The position numbers and the translations under genes are program-made. 64,000 nt of DNA from an uncultured Clostridia bacterium (GTDB lineage: Bacteria; Bacillota; Clostridia; UBA1381): the NCBI GenBank assembly GCA_947624485.1, contig CANQKM010000001.1, forward strand, positions 62,001 through 126,000, given 5' to 3'. The notes below the pieces were generated by a model that did not search any database, was not told the DNA's origin, and saw nothing but the letters and a program-made list of their open reading frames with translations. Below, piece after piece: positions 60,803 through 64,000 of the stretch (its first letter is position 1; every line of letters begins with the position of its first letter).

Positions 60803-62893
60803 ATGAGAAAGAGTAAAATTATTTCGTGGCTGCTGGCGGCGTCGATGCTGGCAGTAACCGCAGTACCGGCATTCGCGGCGGCTCCGTCGGCGTATGACGG
60901 TCAGCCGTACGAGAGCGTTGGTTATTCGTCGGATGATGATCCCGACGGCGAAATCAACCTTGCCGTAATCGCTAACGGCGATGTTAACATCGGCGGAAGT
61001 ATGGAGGTTCAGGGCAGTATTTATTCAAACGGTACAATTTATCAGAGAAGCAGCGGCGATTACAATACCGTAAACGGTCTGTTGATTTCCGGAACAGAGT
61101 ATAAGTACGATGTGGAAAACTGGGTGCAGAATACTACCACATGGGATTGGGAAAGCACAACCGAGACTGTAACTTTGCCGTATGTAATGTTGGAGCAGGA
61201 CGGTTCGCCGGTAACAAATACAGATAATATTAAGTATATGGGCAAGCCGAAATATGAAGGCTCGATCACTGATAAGGAAACGAGTTTCGATTATACTCTG
61301 CCCGAGGGTGTTTACACAACTCCCGAGGTTGGAAATGTTGTAGAGTACAGGGAAGCTAACCAGTGGGGTAACGAAGCTGCGGGCAATCTTCCCATAACGA
61401 TTTCGGAGAGTACGCGCTTTAACAAGCTCTATCCGATGGGCGACGCGGTTACGATTGACGTATCAAAGGGTGACGTTGTTGTTGTAATCGACAATATGGT
61501 ACTCGGTTCAGCTACTCCCGAGTTCAGAATCGTCGGCACGGAAGGCAATGATAATCAGGCATGGATTTATATAAACGGATTTGAGAATCCGAACAATAAT
61601 ATGTTCCAGATTATTGCCAACTTCAACGATGCACCGAACAGATTCTACACAACGGGCGACACAGCCACAGCCGAGGCTTATATGGACGAAGCGGCTTCAC
61701 CCGACAGATTAAAGCTGTTCGTAACGCTTGAAGATACGAAGGTAGGAGCTTGCCACGTTTCGGGTGATGTATACTTCAACACAAATTCGCTCGACTTTGC
61801 GGGCGCAAGCTTGTTTAACGGTCATATCACAACAAACGCCGAAACGTTCAACGTAAATGACTCCGCATTCTTCAGAGGCGTTGTAATGGCTCCTTATGCC
61901 GATTCGTATGTAGCTCAGAGCGGTACGATTATCGGCCAGCTTTACACAGACACTCTTAAAATGGAAGGCTGGGGCAGAATCCTGTATGATCCCGATAAGC
62001 TGAGAGAGTATCCGTCGGAAATCCCGACGCCGGGCGATGAGCCTACACCGGAAGCAACACCCGAGCCGACACCCGAACCTACTCCCGAACCTACTCCCGA
62101 ACCGACACCCGAACCTACGCTTCCCCCGCTTCCGTCGGGCAGTGAGATAGATGTTACAGGCGGTTACGCTTACATCTTCGGTTATGAACCGGATAGAATC
62201 CAGATGGTATGGGTTGACGATGAAGAAGGCGGTCACACAGACTGGGATATCGAAGTAAGAATGGCTCCGACAGACGCTGTAACAAGAGAGCAGGTTGCGG
62301 CTATGATTATGAGAATGATCGATCAGAGCTACGACACAAAGAATGCAAATTACGCGGTTACGCCCAATATGGAGCAGCACGCAGGCACATGGTACGAGAG
62401 AGGTCTTGCATATCTCGCAAGCAAGGGTACGTTTGACGGCATAGAGTCCGTTGACATCGGTCCCGTTACGAGAGGCGAGGTTGCGAAGCTTGTTGCGTTC
62501 GGTCTTAACCTTACAGACACAACCGAGACGACATTTGCCGACATCGAAAACAGTCCGTATAAGCAGTATATCGAAATCATGAACGCTTACGGCTACATGA
62601 ACGGTGACAGCGAAACGGAGTTCGCTCCCGACAGAATTATGAACAGAGCTGAGTTCTGCTCGATGTTCAACAACATCATCGGCAGAAACGATATGGGACT
62701 TGAGGCACAGGACGGTTCGATCGTTACACCGCAGACCTACTACCTCGTAGACCTTCCCGAAGGAGAATGGTACACGGACATCATGCTTAAGGCTACAAGC
62801 GCGTATGACGATGATGGTCTCATAGACGTAGACACAAGACTTTCAAATATCAGAAATATACTTGACCACTACGATTCGCAGAACATTGCATAA
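60803..62893 (+). CDS. SLH-domain surface protein
   Basis: 696 residues. A Sec signal peptide ends at AFAAAPS. The N-terminal domain (~30-405) begins with GEINLAVIANGDVNIGGSM and ends with FFRGVVMAPYADSY, GTIIGQLYTDTLKM and ILYD, a pattern like choice-of-anchor A/DUF7305 domains with β-solenoid repeats. A PTPE-repeat linker (~410-445) leads to three SLH motifs (~455-660; TREQVAAMIMRMI, TRGEVAKLVAFGL, NRAEFCSMFNNII), which bind pyruvylated wall polymer. The protein is therefore probably held by the polymer that the CsaB fusion at 4162 makes. AAAGGAG precedes the ATG. A truncated paralogue lies downstream. Confidence 0.9.
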   Translation: MRKSKIISWLLAASMLAVTAVPAFAAAPSAYDGQPYESVGYSSDDDPDGEINLAVIANGDVNIGGSMEVQGSIYSNGTIYQRSSGDYNTVNGLLISGTEYKYDVENWVQNTTTWDWESTTETVTLPYVMLEQDGSPVTNTDNIKYMGKPKYEGSITDKETSFDYTLPEGVYTTPEVGNVVEYREANQWGNEAAGNLPITISESTRFNKLYPMGDAVTIDVSKGDVVVVIDNMVLGSATPEFRIVGTEGNDNQAWIYINGFENPNNNMFQIIANFNDAPNRFYTTGDTATAEAYMDEAASPDRLKLFVTLEDTKVGACHVSGDVYFNTNSLDFAGASLFNGHITTNAETFNVNDSAFFRGVVMAPYADSYVAQSGTIIGQLYTDTLKMEGWGRILYDPDKLREYPSEIPTPGDEPTPEATPEPTPEPTPEPTPEPTPEPTLPPLPSGSEIDVTGGYAYIFGYEPDRIQMVWVDDEEGGHTDWDIEVRMAPTDAVTREQVAAMIMRMIDQSYDTKNANYAVTPNMEQHAGTWYERGLAYLASKGTFDGIESVDIGPVTRGEVAKLVAFGLNLTDTTETTFADIENSPYKQYIEIMNAYGYMNGDSETEFAPDRIMNRAEFCSMFNNIIGRNDMGLEAQDGSIVTPQTYYLVDLPEGEWYTDIMLKATSAYDDDGLIDVDTRLSNIRNILDHYDSQNIA
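62043..62118 (+). repeat. Short tandem repeat encoding a PTPE linker
   Basis: About six 12-bp units of the type CCGACACCCGAA, differing at third positions, encode (PTPE)n. The units could expand or contract, changing the spacer between surface domain and wall anchor. Confidence 0.85.
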
Positions 62894-62910
62894 TCGAAAA
62901 ATGAAACCTA

Positions 62911-62943
62911 AAAGACCTTCGGTTTATACCGAAGGTCTTTTTG
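62911..62943 (+). terminator. Terminator of the SLH gene
   Basis: AAAGACCTTCGG and CCGAAGGTCTTT form a 12-bp stem with a TTTATA loop and a T run. Confidence 0.93.
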
Positions 62944-63045
62944 TGTGAAAACGGTATAAAAGTCCATTATATATACAATATGTATAATTCCTAAGCATAG
63001 TTTGTATGCAAAACGGAGAAATTCAAATATTTGTAATATGCGGTA

Positions 63046-63074
63046 TTGCACTTGAATTTTATAAGGAGTATAAT
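63046..63074 (+). promoter_or_regulatory. Promoter of the second surface protein gene
   Basis: TTGCAC (63046-63051) and TATAAT (63069-63074), 17 bp apart. Confidence 0.7.
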
Positions 63075-63120
63075 GAATATATATAGTTTAACCATATGAC
63101 AATGAGATAAGGAGGACAAA

Positions 63121-64000
63121 ATGAAAAAAATAATTGCGGCTTTTGCCGCTGTCGCGATGCTCGCGGCACAGACTGCGGTGTTTGCCGCTGCGCCGGCTGA
63201 TTATGACGGTTCGCCGTATGACGGTTACCCCGTTATATCAAAGGACAGCGACGGTGAAATCAACCTTGCCGTTATCGCAAACGGCGACGTAAAAATCGGC
63301 AACACAATGCAGATTGACGGTTCTGTTTACTCAAACGGAACAATATACGCGAGAAACGGTGCGGGCAACGTCATTAACGGTATGTTTATTTCCGGCACGA
63401 ACAACGAAACACAATATGTTTCGGAATGGTCACAGGACGATTCGGGCAGTTGGGTGGAGAAAAAAACATATCTTGACGGCTACTATCTCTTAAATCAAGA
63501 TAATGACGAGTTATTCAACGGTCAAGACAGCGCCACATACGGAACAAAACCCGAATACCAAACGGCTGTTAACGACGGCGCGACAAGCTTTGACTATGAA
63601 TATGAGCCGTTCGAGGTTCCGACTGCGCCCGAATATAAAAATGACAATGTTTGGGGCGCGTCGGCAGAATTTAACGTTTACAACACCAATAAGCCCGCGA
63701 ATAAGCAGCACACCTTTAAGGAGAGCGCATATGTAAAAGACGCGTTCATAAACGGCGGCTGGGGACACGCTATTATTGTTGATACCACGAAGGGCGACGT
63801 AAATCTTATCATTGACACGATCAACGACCTTTCCGGAACGATCAACATCCAGGTAGTCGGAGATCATGAGGCGTATATTTACTTTAACAATTACAAGAAT
63901 ACCGACGCATGGAATTCGTATTTCATCAACCGTAACAACCAAGCCGACGCTAAGTATTATCAGGATTATCCCGTAGACGGCGCGGCTGACCACACGCATG
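63121..64000 (+). CDS. Paralogous surface protein, 3' end outside window
   Basis: 293 codons are visible. A signal peptide ends at VFAAAPA. The following domain repeats the SLH protein's N-terminal domain: DGEINLAVIANGDVKIG, DGSVYSNGTIYAR and MFISGT align closely with it, and the later VDTTKGDVNLIIDT matches VSKGDVVVVID. Whether it ends in SLH motifs cannot be seen. GGAGG precedes the ATG, and a separate promoter and the upstream terminator make it an independent unit. It is a tandem duplicate that has diverged in loops. Confidence 0.85.
   Translation, partial: MKKIIAAFAAVAMLAAQTAVFAAAPADYDGSPYDGYPVISKDSDGEINLAVIANGDVKIGNTMQIDGSVYSNGTIYARNGAGNVINGMFISGTNNETQYVSEWSQDDSGSWVEKKTYLDGYYLLNQDNDELFNGQDSATYGTKPEYQTAVNDGATSFDYEYEPFEVPTAPEYKNDNVWGASAEFNVYNTNKPANKQHTFKESAYVKDAFINGGWGHAIIVDTTKGDVNLIIDTINDLSGTINIQVVGDHEAYIYFNNYKNTDAWNSYFINRNNQADAKYYQDYPVDGAADHTH

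Noticed and set aside
62043-62118. CRISPR-like short repeats
   Set aside because: Units are 12 bp with no spacers and encode a PTPE linker in frame.

Overview
The window reads as chromosomal backbone of an anaerobic, Gram-positive member of the Clostridia, probably a gut-type Oscillospirales or Monoglobus-like lineage (the lineage is inferred). Supporting signs are a pyruvate:ferredoxin oxidoreductase, FapR-controlled type II fatty-acid synthesis with FabK, the sporulation-associated yabP/yabQ pair and a SpoVB-like flippase, a CsaB pyruvyl transferase with SLH surface proteins, and a large secreted glycoside hydrolase. GC content is moderate, starts often carry AAGGAGG-type ribosome binding sites, and TTG starts are common. 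I see no transposase, integrase, phage gene, CRISPR array or rRNA.

Layout. 1-4.0 kb: an XRE regulator cut by the window edge, proC, a metallophosphoesterase and tyrS. 4.1-11.9 kb: a probable secondary cell wall polymer locus with a GT4-CsaB fusion, a MurJ-type flippase, an O-antigen-ligase-like membrane protein, a second GT4 and two short anchored DUF4330-like proteins. 12.0-15.3 kb: tRNA-Leu(UAA), an AraC regulator and a leftward tmcAL-barnase-barstar set in which the RNase is a predicted lipoprotein. 15.4-17.2 kb: nifS-nifU. 17.3-24.3 kb: fapR-plsX-fabH-fabK-fabD-fabG-acpP-fabF, opened by a clear FapR operator. 24.3-32.3 kb: rnc, an Elp3-like radical SAM gene, smc, ftsY, lepA. 32.3-39.7 kb: an AraC regulator divergent from a 2,091-residue secreted GH2-family protein. 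39.8-42.8 kb: carD-like gene, ispD, ispF, a HAD-GtrA fusion and a decayed stalk-domain fragment. 42.8-46.9 kb (leftward): aroA and a secreted subtilisin with five InlB-type repeats. 47.0-52.2 kb: SpoVB-like flippase and nifJ. 52.3-55.4 kb: mazG-hup-rqcP-yabP-yabQ-divIC-yabR. 55.4-60.7 kb: a membrane protein with a DUF6273-like tail, pncB, a Sua5-type gene and an Sfp-type phosphopantetheinyl transferase. 60.8-64 kb: an SLH protein and a paralogue cut by the right edge.

How it fits together. The wall-polymer locus would make and pyruvylate the polymer that holds SLH proteins such as the one at 60.8 kb, whose promoter is a perfect consensus. The phosphopantetheinyl transferase at 60.0 kb could activate the ACP at 22.7 kb. 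The GH2 protein and the subtilisin share a small accessory domain, which points to one secreted-protein toolkit. The most unusual items are the GT4-CsaB fusion, the lipoprotein barnase with its adjacent barstar, the GH2 protein with a GNN in place of the usual GNE, the membrane-DUF6273 fusion, and the long out-of-frame overlap of yabQ with divIC.
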